Below, one piece after another: positions 1 to 7,453 of a DNA stretch of 41,848 nt (position 1 is its first letter; each line of letters opens with the position of its first letter). The translations under genes and the position numbers were made by a program. This DNA comes from Actinomycetota bacterium (GTDB taxonomy: Bacteria > Actinomycetota > Geothermincolia > Geothermincolales > RBG-13-55-18): assembly GCA_003598015.1 (NCBI GenBank), contig QZKE01000049.1, positions 1 to 41,848 on the forward strand, written 5' to 3'. The notes under the pieces are model-generated. The model did no database searches, had not been told where the DNA came from, and saw only the letters and a program-made list of their open reading frames with translations.

Positions 1-99
1 CGAGCGTAGCGAGGTCCAGGCCTGGCACGCATGCAAATGGAAGGAGACGGAGCGAGCCGGAGGCGAGCGTAGCGAGGTCCAGGCCTGGCACGCATGCAA
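1..99. repeat. Two direct copies of a 36-bp sequence, 63-bp period
   Basis: Positions 1-36 and 64-99 are identical. The unit begins CGAGCGTAGCGAGGTCC and ends in CACGCATGCAA. The 27 bases between the copies are different. A shortened echo (CGCACGCATGC) occurs near 133-143, just before the first gene. The copies lie at the window edge, so the array may extend upstream. The function is unknown. It could be a dispersed intergenic repeat or part of the leader of the acyl-CoA operon. Confidence 0.75.
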
Positions 100-171
100 C
101 CGGGCGATGCTCGGCGGGTGGATTGACGGGATCGCACGCATGCGTAGGGAATGAACAAGGGGGTATGCGAC

Positions 172-1308
172 ATGAGAACTGACATCAGTGAAGAACTCAA
201 GATGCTGGACGGCATGGCGAGGGACTTCGCCGCCAGGGAACTGCTGGATGAGCGCGAGGATCACGACAGGTATCCCTTCACGCCGCTCTTCGACGGCATC
301 CTGGCCAAGGCGATGGAGGTGGGATTCTTCTCGGTCATGTTGCCGGAGGAGTCGGGTGGGTCCGCGGAGCCGGTATCCGCCCTCTGCCTGGTCCTCGACG
401 AGGTCTGCCAGGTGGACGCCAGCCTGGGGGGGACGATCTTCACCAACGCCCTGGCGCAGGAGATCATCAGGCAGGCCGGGGGGGCGAACCTGCTCGAGGA
501 TCTGGCGTCCGAGGACGGCTCGTTCCAGCAGGCACTCATCGCCTTCCCCGCTTTCAACAACCCGGGGGAGGTCGACCACTGCGCGAAGGCGGTTAAAAAG
601 GAAGGCGGCTACGCGCTCTCAGGAGACGTGGAGTACGTGGTGCTGGGAGGCCTGGTCAACAGCGCCATGCTGCCGGCGAAGATCGAGGGCGAGGAGGGTT
701 ACTCGTTCTTCCTGGTGGACCTGGCCGAGGAGGGGATCGAGAAGAGCGAGCCCGTGCTCAGCCTGGGATTGCATGCCTGCCCGGCGGTGGATATGACCCT
801 CTCCGGCGTAGCCGGGCGCCCGATTGGAGAGGAGGGCGGGGGAAGCGCATACTTCGAGGCAGCGGTGGACCGCCTGAGCGTAGCGGCGGCGGCCATGGCC
901 GCGGGGGCGATGAAGGGCTCTTTCAGCGAGGCCCTGGAGTACAGCAAGCAGAGGGAGCAGGGCGGAAGGCTCATCGTCGGCTGGTCGGAGGTGAGGATGC
1001 TCCTTGCGGGCATGGCTCTCAAGTCCAAGGTGGCGGACATGCTGGTGGAGAAGGCGAGCTGCGCCGTGGACCGCGAGGAGCCCGGTTGGCAATTGGCTTC
1101 CCGCGCCGCCGCCCTGCAGGTGCAGGAGATGGCCGCAGAGGCGACCACCGACGGCATACAGATGCTGGGCGGATACGGTTACATGAAGGACTACGGGCAG
1201 GAGAAGAGGTTCCGCGACGCCAAGCAGATCCAGTCGCTCATGGGCATCACCCCCCTACGCCGGCTCGCATACGTGCAGCGCGTCATCGACGGGGAACCGG
1301 CCTGGTGA
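172..1308 (+). CDS. Acyl-CoA dehydrogenase family protein, possible partner subunit
   Basis: Flavin-dependent acyl-CoA dehydrogenases introduce the alpha-beta double bond into acyl-CoA thioesters in the cytoplasm and pass electrons to ETF. This 378-residue protein has the family length and the C-terminal hallmark GGYGYMKDYGQEKRFRDAK. I start at ATG 172 rather than the in-frame ATG 151, because AAGGGGG at 157-163 is 8 bases upstream of 172. After RDAK the usual YEGT motif, which carries the catalytic Glu in many members, reads SLMGIT, so the Glu position is Met. Some acyl-CoA dehydrogenases place the base elsewhere; alternatively this is the non-catalytic half of a heteromer with the next gene, 17 bases downstream, which keeps YEGT. 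Family assignment is secure; the substrate is unknown. Confidence 0.9.
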   Translation: MRTDISEELKMLDGMARDFAARELLDEREDHDRYPFTPLFDGILAKAMEVGFFSVMLPEESGGSAEPVSALCLVLDEVCQVDASLGGTIFTNALAQEIIRQAGGANLLEDLASEDGSFQQALIAFPAFNNPGEVDHCAKAVKKEGGYALSGDVEYVVLGGLVNSAMLPAKIEGEEGYSFFLVDLAEEGIEKSEPVLSLGLHACPAVDMTLSGVAGRPIGEEGGGSAYFEAAVDRLSVAAAAMAAGAMKGSFSEALEYSKQREQGGRLIVGWSEVRMLLAGMALKSKVADMLVEKASCAVDREEPGWQLASRAAALQVQEMAAEATTDGIQMLGGYGYMKDYGQEKRFRDAKQIQSLMGITPLRRLAYVQRVIDGEPAW

Positions 1309-1325
1309 GGATAAGGGGGTAAGTC

Positions 1326-2828
1326 ATGTTTGAAGGTATAACCGCATCGACCTTGCTGGACCGGGACCCCAGGCTCGAAGACGTCATGTGCAGCCTGGAC
1401 AGCGTGGGCAAGATGCCCCATGCCCTGTCCGGCGAGATAAGGGAGGCCGTGGCCATGGCCCGCAGGTTCAACGAGACGGTGGCCAGGCCCTACGCCCTGG
1501 AGCTGGACCGCAAGATGCAGGAGGACCCGACCTATCTGCCCTGGGACCTGGTCAGGGAGGCTAACCGCTGGGGCTTCTATTCCGGGTGGATCCCCAAGAT
1601 CTTCGGGGGCAAGGGATGGAACCTGGGCACCATGATACCGGTGGTGGAAGAGCTGTGCTCCGAGTGTGCCGGGATAGCCAACCTCATCGGGGTGCAGTAC
1701 TTCGGCATCTCCATCCTCTTCGCCGGCTGGAACGTGCGCATCATCGACAAGATCTGCCGCGAGGTAGTGGAGGGGGAGCGCAATGGCGAGCCCTGCCTGG
1801 TCTCCGGGCTGGTGACCGAGCCGGGGGCCGGAACGGACGCGGAGGAGGTGGAGCTGCTCTCCAAGGCCAACGTCAAGTGCCTGGCGCGCAAAGTGGACGG
1901 CGGGTACGTGGTCAACGGCACCAAGGTCTTCATCTCCAACGGGCACGTCTCCACCTGGCACATGCTCATCGCCTACGAGGACCTGAGCCGCCCCGAGGAG
2001 ACCATGATCCTCTTCGCGGTGAAGAACGGCATGCAGGGCTTCTCCTTCGGCAGGATGGAGAAGAAGATGGGGCAGAAGGGATGCCCCGCCAGCGAGATGG
2101 TCTTCGAGGACTGCTTTATCCCCGACGAGAACGTATGCATGAGCACGGAGCAGATGAAAGGCATGAGGCGGAGCGCCAAGGAAACGGGCATGCAGCTCAT
2201 CGACTTCGTGGTCTCCCTCACCCGCCCCGGCGTGGGGGCCATGGGGGCCGGCGTGGCCCGGGGCGCCTTCCAGGAGGCCCTGGCCTTCGCTCGCGAGACG
2301 GTGGTGGACGGCAAGCTCCTCGTCGACCACGAATGGGCGCAGTGCCTGCTGGCCCAGATGTATGCCAACGTGGCCCTGGCGCGGCTGACCTACATGGAAT
2401 GCAGCCACGTCACCGGCCTCTACGGCATGGCCTCGCTGCTGAACATCAGGCCGCTGTACTACTATTTGCGGGCCACCCCCACGTCCATGCTGGACCGCAT
2501 CATGCCGGCGGTCAACAAGCTGGACGCGACCACGAAGACATACCGCAAGCTGATCATGGACATGCAGAAGGACGAAGATGCCATGCGCGCTTCGGGCTGG
2601 GCTTCACTCTCCAAGTTCGCCGCCACCGACCTGGGCATCAAGAACTGCCACCTGGCCGTGGAGTTCATGGGACAGGCGGGGATAAGGCAGGACCGGCGCG
2701 CGGAGAAGATCCTGCGCGACGCCAAGCTCCTGCAGATATACGAGGGCACCAATCAACTCAACCGCCTCAACCTCTTCAAATGCCTCATCGGCCGCTGCGC
2801 CCCCGAGGCGAGGTTGTTCGAGGAATAG
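1326..2828 (+). CDS. Acyl-CoA dehydrogenase (catalytic Glu motif present)
   Basis: A 500-residue acyl-CoA dehydrogenase, longer than the usual 380-400, with roughly 60 extra N-terminal residues plus some internal and C-terminal length. Conserved features include the flavin/substrate region TEPGAGTDAEE, the strand VVNGTKVFISNG, and the C-terminal RDAKLLQIYEGTNQ, whose Glu is the usual catalytic base. The start ATG 1326 follows an AAGGGGG ribosome site. It lies 17 bases after the other dehydrogenase gene and 13 bases before a nitroreductase, so all are probably cotranscribed. The pairing suggests a two-gene alpha/beta enzyme like those known in actinobacterial steroid and lipid catabolism (inference). 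The acyl chain or ring substrate cannot be read from the sequence. Confidence 0.93.
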   Translation: MFEGITASTLLDRDPRLEDVMCSLDSVGKMPHALSGEIREAVAMARRFNETVARPYALELDRKMQEDPTYLPWDLVREANRWGFYSGWIPKIFGGKGWNLGTMIPVVEELCSECAGIANLIGVQYFGISILFAGWNVRIIDKICREVVEGERNGEPCLVSGLVTEPGAGTDAEEVELLSKANVKCLARKVDGGYVVNGTKVFISNGHVSTWHMLIAYEDLSRPEETMILFAVKNGMQGFSFGRMEKKMGQKGCPASEMVFEDCFIPDENVCMSTEQMKGMRRSAKETGMQLIDFVVSLTRPGVGAMGAGVARGAFQEALAFARETVVDGKLLVDHEWAQCLLAQMYANVALARLTYMECSHVTGLYGMASLLNIRPLYYYLRATPTSMLDRIMPAVNKLDATTKTYRKLIMDMQKDEDAMRASGWASLSKFAATDLGIKNCHLAVEFMGQAGIRQDRRAEKILRDAKLLQIYEGTNQLNRLNLFKCLIGRCAPEARLFEE

Positions 2829-2841
2829 GGAAGGAGGAATC

Positions 2842-3603
2842 ATGACCGAGACGTTGGACGTGGAGACGGAAGTCCCCGAGAAGGCATCGCAAGAGGGGGA
2901 GATGTACACCTGGCACGAGGGCATGGAATGGAACCCGGTGGAGAGGATCATACTGGAGCGGCGCAGCGTGCGCAAGTACAAGGACAAGCAGGTGCCGGAG
3001 AAGCTGGTGCGCCGCATCCTGGAGGCGGGCCGCTTCGCCCCCTCGGCGGGCAACTCCCAGCCCTGGAAGTTCATCGTCGTACGTGACCGCGAGATGATCG
3101 AGGACATGGAAAAGTACGTGCGGCTGCGCTGTAAGGTGCTCAAGTTCATGCTCAACTGGCAGACCAGCCCCCTGGGCAAGTTCGCCTGGCTGTACTCCCA
3201 GATGGGTGCCAGGCTCATGCCCAATCTCATGCATCCCATCCCCTTCGGCGCCACCGCGCTCATCGCCGACGGCAAGCTCAAGCTCTTCCACGGCGCCCCC
3301 ACCGTCATCCTCATTCTCATGGATACGAGGGGAGCGGCCAAGCCTCCGGTGGACGTGGGTATCTGCGGCCAGAACATGATCCTCGCCGCCCACAGCCTGG
3401 GGCTTGGCACCTGCTGGGTCGGCTTCGTGGAGGTGTTCAAGTTCGGCACCAAGTGGAACAAGAAACTGGGCGTCCAGTGGCCGTACAGGCTGGTCGAAGG
3501 CATCGCCCTCGGTTATCCCGTGGCCAAACCGGACGGAATGATCGAGCGCGAGCTGCAGGAAGTCGACTGGTGGGAAGACGGCCGCAAGCGGACGGTATTC
3601 TAG
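2842..3603 (+). CDS. Nitroreductase-family FMN oxidoreductase
   Basis: Nitroreductase-fold proteins bind FMN as dimers and reduce nitro, quinone, enoyl or flavin-like substrates with NAD(P)H or ferredoxin. The FMN-phosphate motif RRSVRKY is near residue 35 and the PSAGNSQPW motif near residue 60. The C-terminal LGTCWVGF matches the FMN-contacting loop. At 253 residues it is longer than the typical 190-220, with an N-terminal acidic extension of about 30 residues and a central insert around residues 95-140. The start ATG 2842 follows GGAAGGAGG. It sits between the acyl-CoA dehydrogenases and a ferredoxin, so it may reduce or dehydrogenate an intermediate of the same pathway using ferredoxin electrons (inference). 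Confidence 0.88.
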   Translation: MTETLDVETEVPEKASQEGEMYTWHEGMEWNPVERIILERRSVRKYKDKQVPEKLVRRILEAGRFAPSAGNSQPWKFIVVRDREMIEDMEKYVRLRCKVLKFMLNWQTSPLGKFAWLYSQMGARLMPNLMHPIPFGATALIADGKLKLFHGAPTVILILMDTRGAAKPPVDVGICGQNMILAAHSLGLGTCWVGFVEVFKFGTKWNKKLGVQWPYRLVEGIALGYPVAKPDGMIERELQEVDWWEDGRKRTVF

Positions 3604-3622
3604 CCGGAACGGGAGGTTGAGC

Positions 3623-3955
3623 ATGGCTTACCTGACCTTTAAAGAGAGGACGACAATACCCACCTACGATAATCCGGAACACGGGACGTCGGGCCGCGTG
3701 GTTATCGACCACGAGAGATGCAATGGCTGCGGCAACTGCGCCCTCATCTGCCCGGGAGACTGCCTCTACGTGGCGGGAGTGGGCAAACACAAGAAGTGCT
3801 ATATGATAGACAAGGCGTTTCCCGACTGCATGTCCTGCAACGACTGCCAGGCGATTTGCGATCGGGATGCTATCAGGGTCAGCGTGACCTACGATTTCGG
3901 GTACTTCTACAAGATACTGCACCGGGGCGAATTGGCATACCCCCGTAACTTTTAG
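3623..3955 (+). CDS. Ferredoxin with two 4Fe-4S clusters
   Basis: A 110-residue cytoplasmic electron carrier. Two cluster motifs are visible: CNGCGNCALICP in the first half and CMSCNDCQAIC in the second, an 8Fe ferredoxin arrangement with a spacer of about 28 residues between them. I choose ATG 3623, six bases after GGGAGG, over an in-frame TTG at 3617. It is the last gene of the acyl-CoA operon (19 bases after the nitroreductase) and most likely supplies or accepts electrons for the flavoenzymes encoded upstream. Its TAG stop codon is the first part of a long inverted repeat (3954-4078). Confidence 0.92.
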   Translation: MAYLTFKERTTIPTYDNPEHGTSGRVVIDHERCNGCGNCALICPGDCLYVAGVGKHKKCYMIDKAFPDCMSCNDCQAICDRDAIRVSVTYDFGYFYKILHRGELAYPRNF

Positions 3956-4078
3956 GGGTCAGGTCTTTCATTTTGCATACCGCGGTATGCGTTATGGAAG
4001 GCACCCCTGGTCGAATGCCATGGAAGAAGGGGAAAGGAATTTGATACTCTGGTATGCAAAATGAAAGACCTGACCCCT
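3954..4078. repeat. Inverted-repeat element A, GGGGTC-type, at a convergent junction
   Basis: Arms 3954-3981 and 4051-4078 are perfect 28-bp inverted repeats. They begin AGGGGTCAGGTCTTTC when read inward and end in GCATACC. The left arm runs directly into a smaller palindrome (GCATACCGCGGTATGC, 3975-3990). The arm sequence is identical to that of element D at 29323-29382, about 25 kb away, so it is a dispersed family. It lies between the ends of two convergent genes and could fold into a bidirectional terminator. No transposase is nearby. A REP/MITE-like element mobilised in trans is the likeliest origin (inference). Confidence 0.85.
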
Positions 4079-4093
4079 TACATCCCCTTACAT
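4074..4093. repeat. Tandem 10-bp duplication at the end of element A
   Basis: CCCCTTACAT occurs twice in direct succession, at 4074-4083 and 4084-4093. It overlaps the right arm of element A and the stop codon of the minus-strand gene (4088-4090). It may be replication slippage or a trace of the insertion. No matching copy is seen at the left end. Confidence 0.6.
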
Positions 4094-5191
4094 CTTGGGG
4101 TACATGTCCGTGCGGTCCCGGTTGGCCAGCCACCAGGCGTAGAGCCTGGGGTAGTAGTCCCGGATGGGCGGGCAGGTGATGCCCGTGCCCTCCAGCATCT
4201 CCAGGGTGTTGCTGGCATCGAAGAGGCCGACATGGTTCACGTAGGTCATGGAATCCGGCGGGATATTCACCAGCCTGAAAGCCCAACCGAGCCTCTTGGC
4301 CATGGCGTCGACCATCCACGTGGGCACGGTGATCGACGGTTTCCTGCCTGCCGTCAGCTCGTAGATAACGTCAAACATCTCCCGCGAGGTGGGTGGATCG
4401 GGATCCACGACGTGAAAACACCTGCCCACAGCCGCGGGGTTGCGGGTGATGGCGGTAACGGCGTCCACCAGGTAGTCGATGGGAACGAAGTTCGGTCGCA
4501 CTTTGCCTTCGCCGAGGTACAGGGGCGGAAGCCTGAGTCTGCCGAGGAGGTGCAGAATCCCGAAGGTAAGGTAGATGTTGTCGAACTTGTCCGTCTCTCC
4601 CGTCCTGGAATCCCCCATCACCCCCGCTGGCCGGATGATGATGGCGGGCAAGCCGTCCTGCATGGCGCGGCGAACCTCCATCTCGCCCCAGAACTTGGTC
4701 ATGAAATAGTTGTTGATGAGCTCCTGCCCGCCATCGAGCTCGTCCTCGGTGATCACGCCCTCCCTCTCCGCATGCACGACCACGGAACTGAAATGGACCA
4801 GGAAGGAAAGGCCGCTGCAGGCCTTGCTGAAATCGACTACGTGCCGCACCCCCCAGTAGTTGACCCTCCTCGCCAATCCCTCCGGGACGTTGAGGTCGAA
4901 GGCGCCCGCCAGGTGCCAGACCTCGCTGGCCCAATCGGCGAGGGATTCGTAGCTCTCGGCGGAAATGCCCAGGCGGGGGTCGGTGACGTCTCCGGGGATA
5001 ACGCGCAGGCTGCCTCTCTCGGCCTTGCCCTCCCGCTCCAGCTCCGCGATGTCCTCGCCTGCACGGGACAGGAACTTCTCCTGTACGAGAAAGGTGATCT
5101 CCACGCCGGGGTCGTCGGCGAGGATGCTCCTCACCTGCCAGCGCCCTATGAACCCCGGATAACCCGTGAAGAAGATCTTCCTCCCCTGCAT
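4088..5191 (-). CDS. Extended SDR / NAD(P)-dependent epimerase-reductase (NAD_binding_4-like)
   Basis: A 367-residue Rossmann protein of the extended short-chain dehydrogenase group. The nucleotide-binding GYPGFIG motif is at the N-terminus and the catalytic YFMTK (YxxxK) follows LINN mid-protein. HFSSVVVHAE and RPAGVMGDSRTGETD fit the thioester-reductase/male-sterility-like branch, which reduces or isomerises lipid-linked or acyl substrates. I start at ATG 5191, where the minus strand carries GCGAGGAG eight bases upstream, rather than at in-frame ATGs 5209 or 5227. It converges on the acyl-CoA operon and is separated from it by element A. The substrate is unknown; a role in acyl or polyketide-type reduction is plausible but unproven. 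Confidence 0.85.
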   Translation of the reverse strand: MQGRKIFFTGYPGFIGRWQVRSILADDPGVEITFLVQEKFLSRAGEDIAELEREGKAERGSLRVIPGDVTDPRLGISAESYESLADWASEVWHLAGAFDLNVPEGLARRVNYWGVRHVVDFSKACSGLSFLVHFSSVVVHAEREGVITEDELDGGQELINNYFMTKFWGEMEVRRAMQDGLPAIIIRPAGVMGDSRTGETDKFDNIYLTFGILHLLGRLRLPPLYLGEGKVRPNFVPIDYLVDAVTAITRNPAAVGRCFHVVDPDPPTSREMFDVIYELTAGRKPSITVPTWMVDAMAKRLGWAFRLVNIPPDSMTYVNHVGLFDASNTLEMLEGTGITCPPIRDYYPRLYAWWLANRDRTDMYPKM

Positions 5192-5305
5192 GGTTTTCAC
5201 TCCTCGCATAAACGGTCCGCTCCCCACCGGCGCCGTACAGGCGCAATCACCTTTATAAGCTTAACAGGCTTGCGCCGGATACCAAAGATGATTCTGTATG
5301 ATGCG

Positions 5306-5442
5306 TCAGGTCTGGCTGCCAGGCCCGGCTCGAGACCTGAAGTATTTGACTTGTATCCATGTAAAGCTAGTATCGGAGGAGAAGGCTTGCATCGGTCACA
5401 ATATTAATCGCCCCGCTCAGGCCTCGAGCCGGGCCCGACCCC
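5306..5442. repeat. Imperfect inverted-repeat element F, GGGGTC-type
   Basis: Arms 5319-5340 and 5417-5438 are inverted repeats matching at 19 of 22 positions (core GGCCCGGCTCGAG). Read on the minus strand, the right side begins GGGGTCGGGCCCGG, the same GGGGTC signature as elements A-D. The left arm is bracketed by TCAGGTCT (5306-5313) and AGACCTGA (5333-5340). The 25 bases at 5418-5442 recur with two changes at 35696-35720. The element occupies the leader of the corrinoid gene. Confidence 0.6.
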
Positions 5443-5459
5443 AAGGAAGGGGGAGACCT

Positions 5460-6092
5460 GTGGACGTCCTCGCACGCATCAGAGACGGTATATGTAACGG
5501 AGATCCCGTTGCCTCCCTGGTTGAGGAGGCCCTCCTGGCACATACCGCGCCGGATATCCTGGATGGCGCCGTCATCCCCGGTATACGGGAAGCTGGGAGA
5601 TTATGGGACGAAGGCATCTATTTCCTTCCCGACGTCATCATGGCCACGGAATCGTTCAAGGAGGCCATGCAGCTCATGGAGGCGGGACTGGCCGCGGGGG
5701 AGATCTCCCATGCGGGTAAGTATCTCATCGGAGTGGTCGAGGGAGACGTGCACGATCTCGGTAAATCCATCGTAGCGGCCATGCTCACCTCCGGTGGATT
5801 CGAGGTCGTCGACCTGGGTTCCAACGTTTCCGTGCGTACGTTCGTGGAGAAGGTGAGGGAACACGAGCCGGACATCCTGGGCATAGGCGCCTACATGTCT
5901 ACCACCATGCTCATCATGCGGGAGGTGATCGAGGCCCTGGAGGCAGGCGGCCTGCGCGAGAAAGTCAAGGTGATGGTGGGAGGCGTCCCCATAACCCCGC
6001 AGTACGCCGAGGACGTGGGTGCGGACGGCTTCGGGAGGGACGCCATGGAGGCTCTGCACAATGCCCTGAAAATTGTGGGGGCGGAGCCATGA
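5460..6092 (+). CDS. Corrinoid (B12-binding) methyltransferase protein
   Basis: A 210-residue methyl-carrier protein of the MtaC/MtbC/MttC type. It is the cobamide-bearing subunit that accepts a methyl group from a substrate-specific methyltransferase and donates it to a second one. A helical cap domain occupies residues 1-85. The B12-binding Rossmann domain follows, with GDVHDLGKSIV supplying the cobalt-ligating His (DxHxxG). LGSNV and GGVP loops lie downstream. The start GTG 5460 sits after GGAAGGGGGAG and gives the normal family length; the open frame continues upstream to 5298 but crosses repeat element F. Its stop overlaps the start of the next gene (ATGA), so the two products are probably translated together and act together. 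Confidence 0.9.
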   Translation: MDVLARIRDGICNGDPVASLVEEALLAHTAPDILDGAVIPGIREAGRLWDEGIYFLPDVIMATESFKEAMQLMEAGLAAGEISHAGKYLIGVVEGDVHDLGKSIVAAMLTSGGFEVVDLGSNVSVRTFVEKVREHEPDILGIGAYMSTTMLIMREVIEALEAGGLREKVKVMVGGVPITPQYAEDVGADGFGRDAMEALHNALKIVGAEP

Positions 6093-7420
6093 GAGGGAAA
6101 GCGAGGCTGCTGCCCCCCGCCCTGGCGGCCGCGGCGGCGGCGGGGGCATGGGCGCTCAGCCCCCCCTATCTCAAGGGTGCCGCCAGGGGCCTGCTCTACG
6201 GCGCCGGCTTGAAATCCGTTCCCCTGGATGGGCTGGCCAGGTTCACGGCGACCATAGTGGGCAAGGCGGACCACCCGCCCTGCTTCGCCCAGATGCACGA
6301 GCACGTGCAGTATGTGACCGGCGTCCCCCCTGACGAGTTCTACCTCAGCGACGGGTGGAAGATGGCTGAGGCCACCAAACGGGTCTGCGACTGGTACGGT
6401 ATGGACATCGCCCTCCCCTTCACCGATGTGTACAATTTCGAGGCGGAGGCGCTGGGGGCGAGGATGGTCTACGGCGGGGTGGACATGCCCACCATCGATT
6501 TCACCTCTCCCCTGGTGGCGGAAGTGGGGGATTTCCGCCGCCTGGATACCGGCTTCCATAGCGGGCGCGGCAGGATCCGGTTCGTCATCGACAACGTCAA
6601 CGCCATCAAGGAGCTGTGCGGTCTCCCCAAGATCATCCCCTTCTGCGCCCCCTTCAGCCTGGCGGTGGGGGTGAGATCGTATCCCGCCCTCATCAGGGAC
6701 ATGCGCAGGGATCCCGCCGCCGCCCGCGACCTCTTCACCTGGATCGTGGAGGAGATGCATCCCCGCTACCTGGGCCTGATAAAGAAGGAGACGGGGGCGA
6801 GGCTGGCCGTGGGGGCAGATGCCTGGGCCTGTTTCCCCAACCTCACCCTGGACATGATCGAGGAGTGGGTCCTGCCCTACAACGCCAGGCTGCGAGAGAT
6901 CATGCGCAGGGAGGGCATGGCGGTGACTTTCCTGCCCACCGGCGACTACTGCGAGGAGCGCCCGGAGAGGTTCGACCGGGAGACCATGGAGAAGTGCTGG
7001 TCGGCGGTGTGCCGGGGAATGGTGGGTTCCCTGGCCGAGAGCGGCATGCCGGTGATGTTTATGGGCCGCACCCAGGAATGGCCCCTGGAGTGGCTGCAGG
7101 ACTTCGCATTGCGCCACGCGACGAATCTCTACGGCAAGAGGGCCATCGTCGCCAGCATCAACGCCAGGTTCATCCGCGAGGGGCCGGCGGAGGCGGTGGT
7201 GGAATACGTCAAGCGGGCGGTCGACGTGTTGGGCAGGGAAGGAAGGCTCTTCTTCCTCTTCGCGCAGATACCTGCCGCCACCCCCCCCGCGCACGTCCAT
7301 GCCGCCGTGGCCGCCATGCGCACCTACGGGCGCTATCCCATCCCGGCGCGCCTGGACGATGTGGAGTTCGAGATGCCCAGGTTCGAGCCCTTCGCCGACT
7401 GGCTCGCCGGGCGTGGTTGA
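6089..7420 (+). CDS. URO-D family protein, methyltransferase-like, atypical metal site
   Basis: A 443-residue member of the uroporphyrinogen decarboxylase superfamily. In methylotrophic and O-demethylating anaerobes, relatives (MtaA, MtbA, MtvA-like) move methyl groups between corrinoid proteins and CoM or tetrahydrofolate. The four-base overlap with the corrinoid gene supports that role. Family features are the internal YNFEAEALGARM block and the C-terminal NLYGKRAIVASIN block (GNV-like strand). Two oddities stand out. There is an Ala-rich N-terminus (residues 8-25) that could be a membrane or signal segment. The canonical zinc motif HxC with a distal Cys is not visible: the equivalent place reads GDYCEE and the usual GCG segment reads FAQIPA. 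The reaction may therefore differ. Confidence 0.82.
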   Translation: MRGKARLLPPALAAAAAAGAWALSPPYLKGAARGLLYGAGLKSVPLDGLARFTATIVGKADHPPCFAQMHEHVQYVTGVPPDEFYLSDGWKMAEATKRVCDWYGMDIALPFTDVYNFEAEALGARMVYGGVDMPTIDFTSPLVAEVGDFRRLDTGFHSGRGRIRFVIDNVNAIKELCGLPKIIPFCAPFSLAVGVRSYPALIRDMRRDPAAARDLFTWIVEEMHPRYLGLIKKETGARLAVGADAWACFPNLTLDMIEEWVLPYNARLREIMRREGMAVTFLPTGDYCEERPERFDRETMEKCWSAVCRGMVGSLAESGMPVMFMGRTQEWPLEWLQDFALRHATNLYGKRAIVASINARFIREGPAEAVVEYVKRAVDVLGREGRLFFLFAQIPAATPPAHVHAAVAAMRTYGRYPIPARLDDVEFEMPRFEPFADWLAGRG

Positions 7421-7453
7421 GTACGAAAAACGGGAAGAGCAGGAGGTACGGAC

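Noticed and set aside
1..99. CRISPR array
   Set aside because: There are only two copies, no cas genes and no further regular repeats; the repeat is not CRISPR-like.
1191..2408. Minus-strand open frame of 405 codons opposite the second acyl-CoA dehydrogenase
   Set aside because: It is antisense to a clear enzyme gene, has no domain and shows the same shadow-type composition.
4074..4093. Target-site duplication of element A
   Set aside because: The 10-bp repeat is tandem at one end only, with no copy beside the left arm, so it does not behave as a flanking duplication.
4061..5407. Plus-strand open frame of 448 codons opposite the epimerase
   Set aside because: It starts inside repeat element A, has low-complexity composition and opposes a well-supported SDR gene.
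5891..7300. Long minus-strand open frame (about 469 codons) opposite the URO-D gene
   Set aside because: It is His/Gly/Arg-rich with no recognisable domain and lies wholly antisense to a gene with clear family features. It is typical of a high-GC shadow frame.
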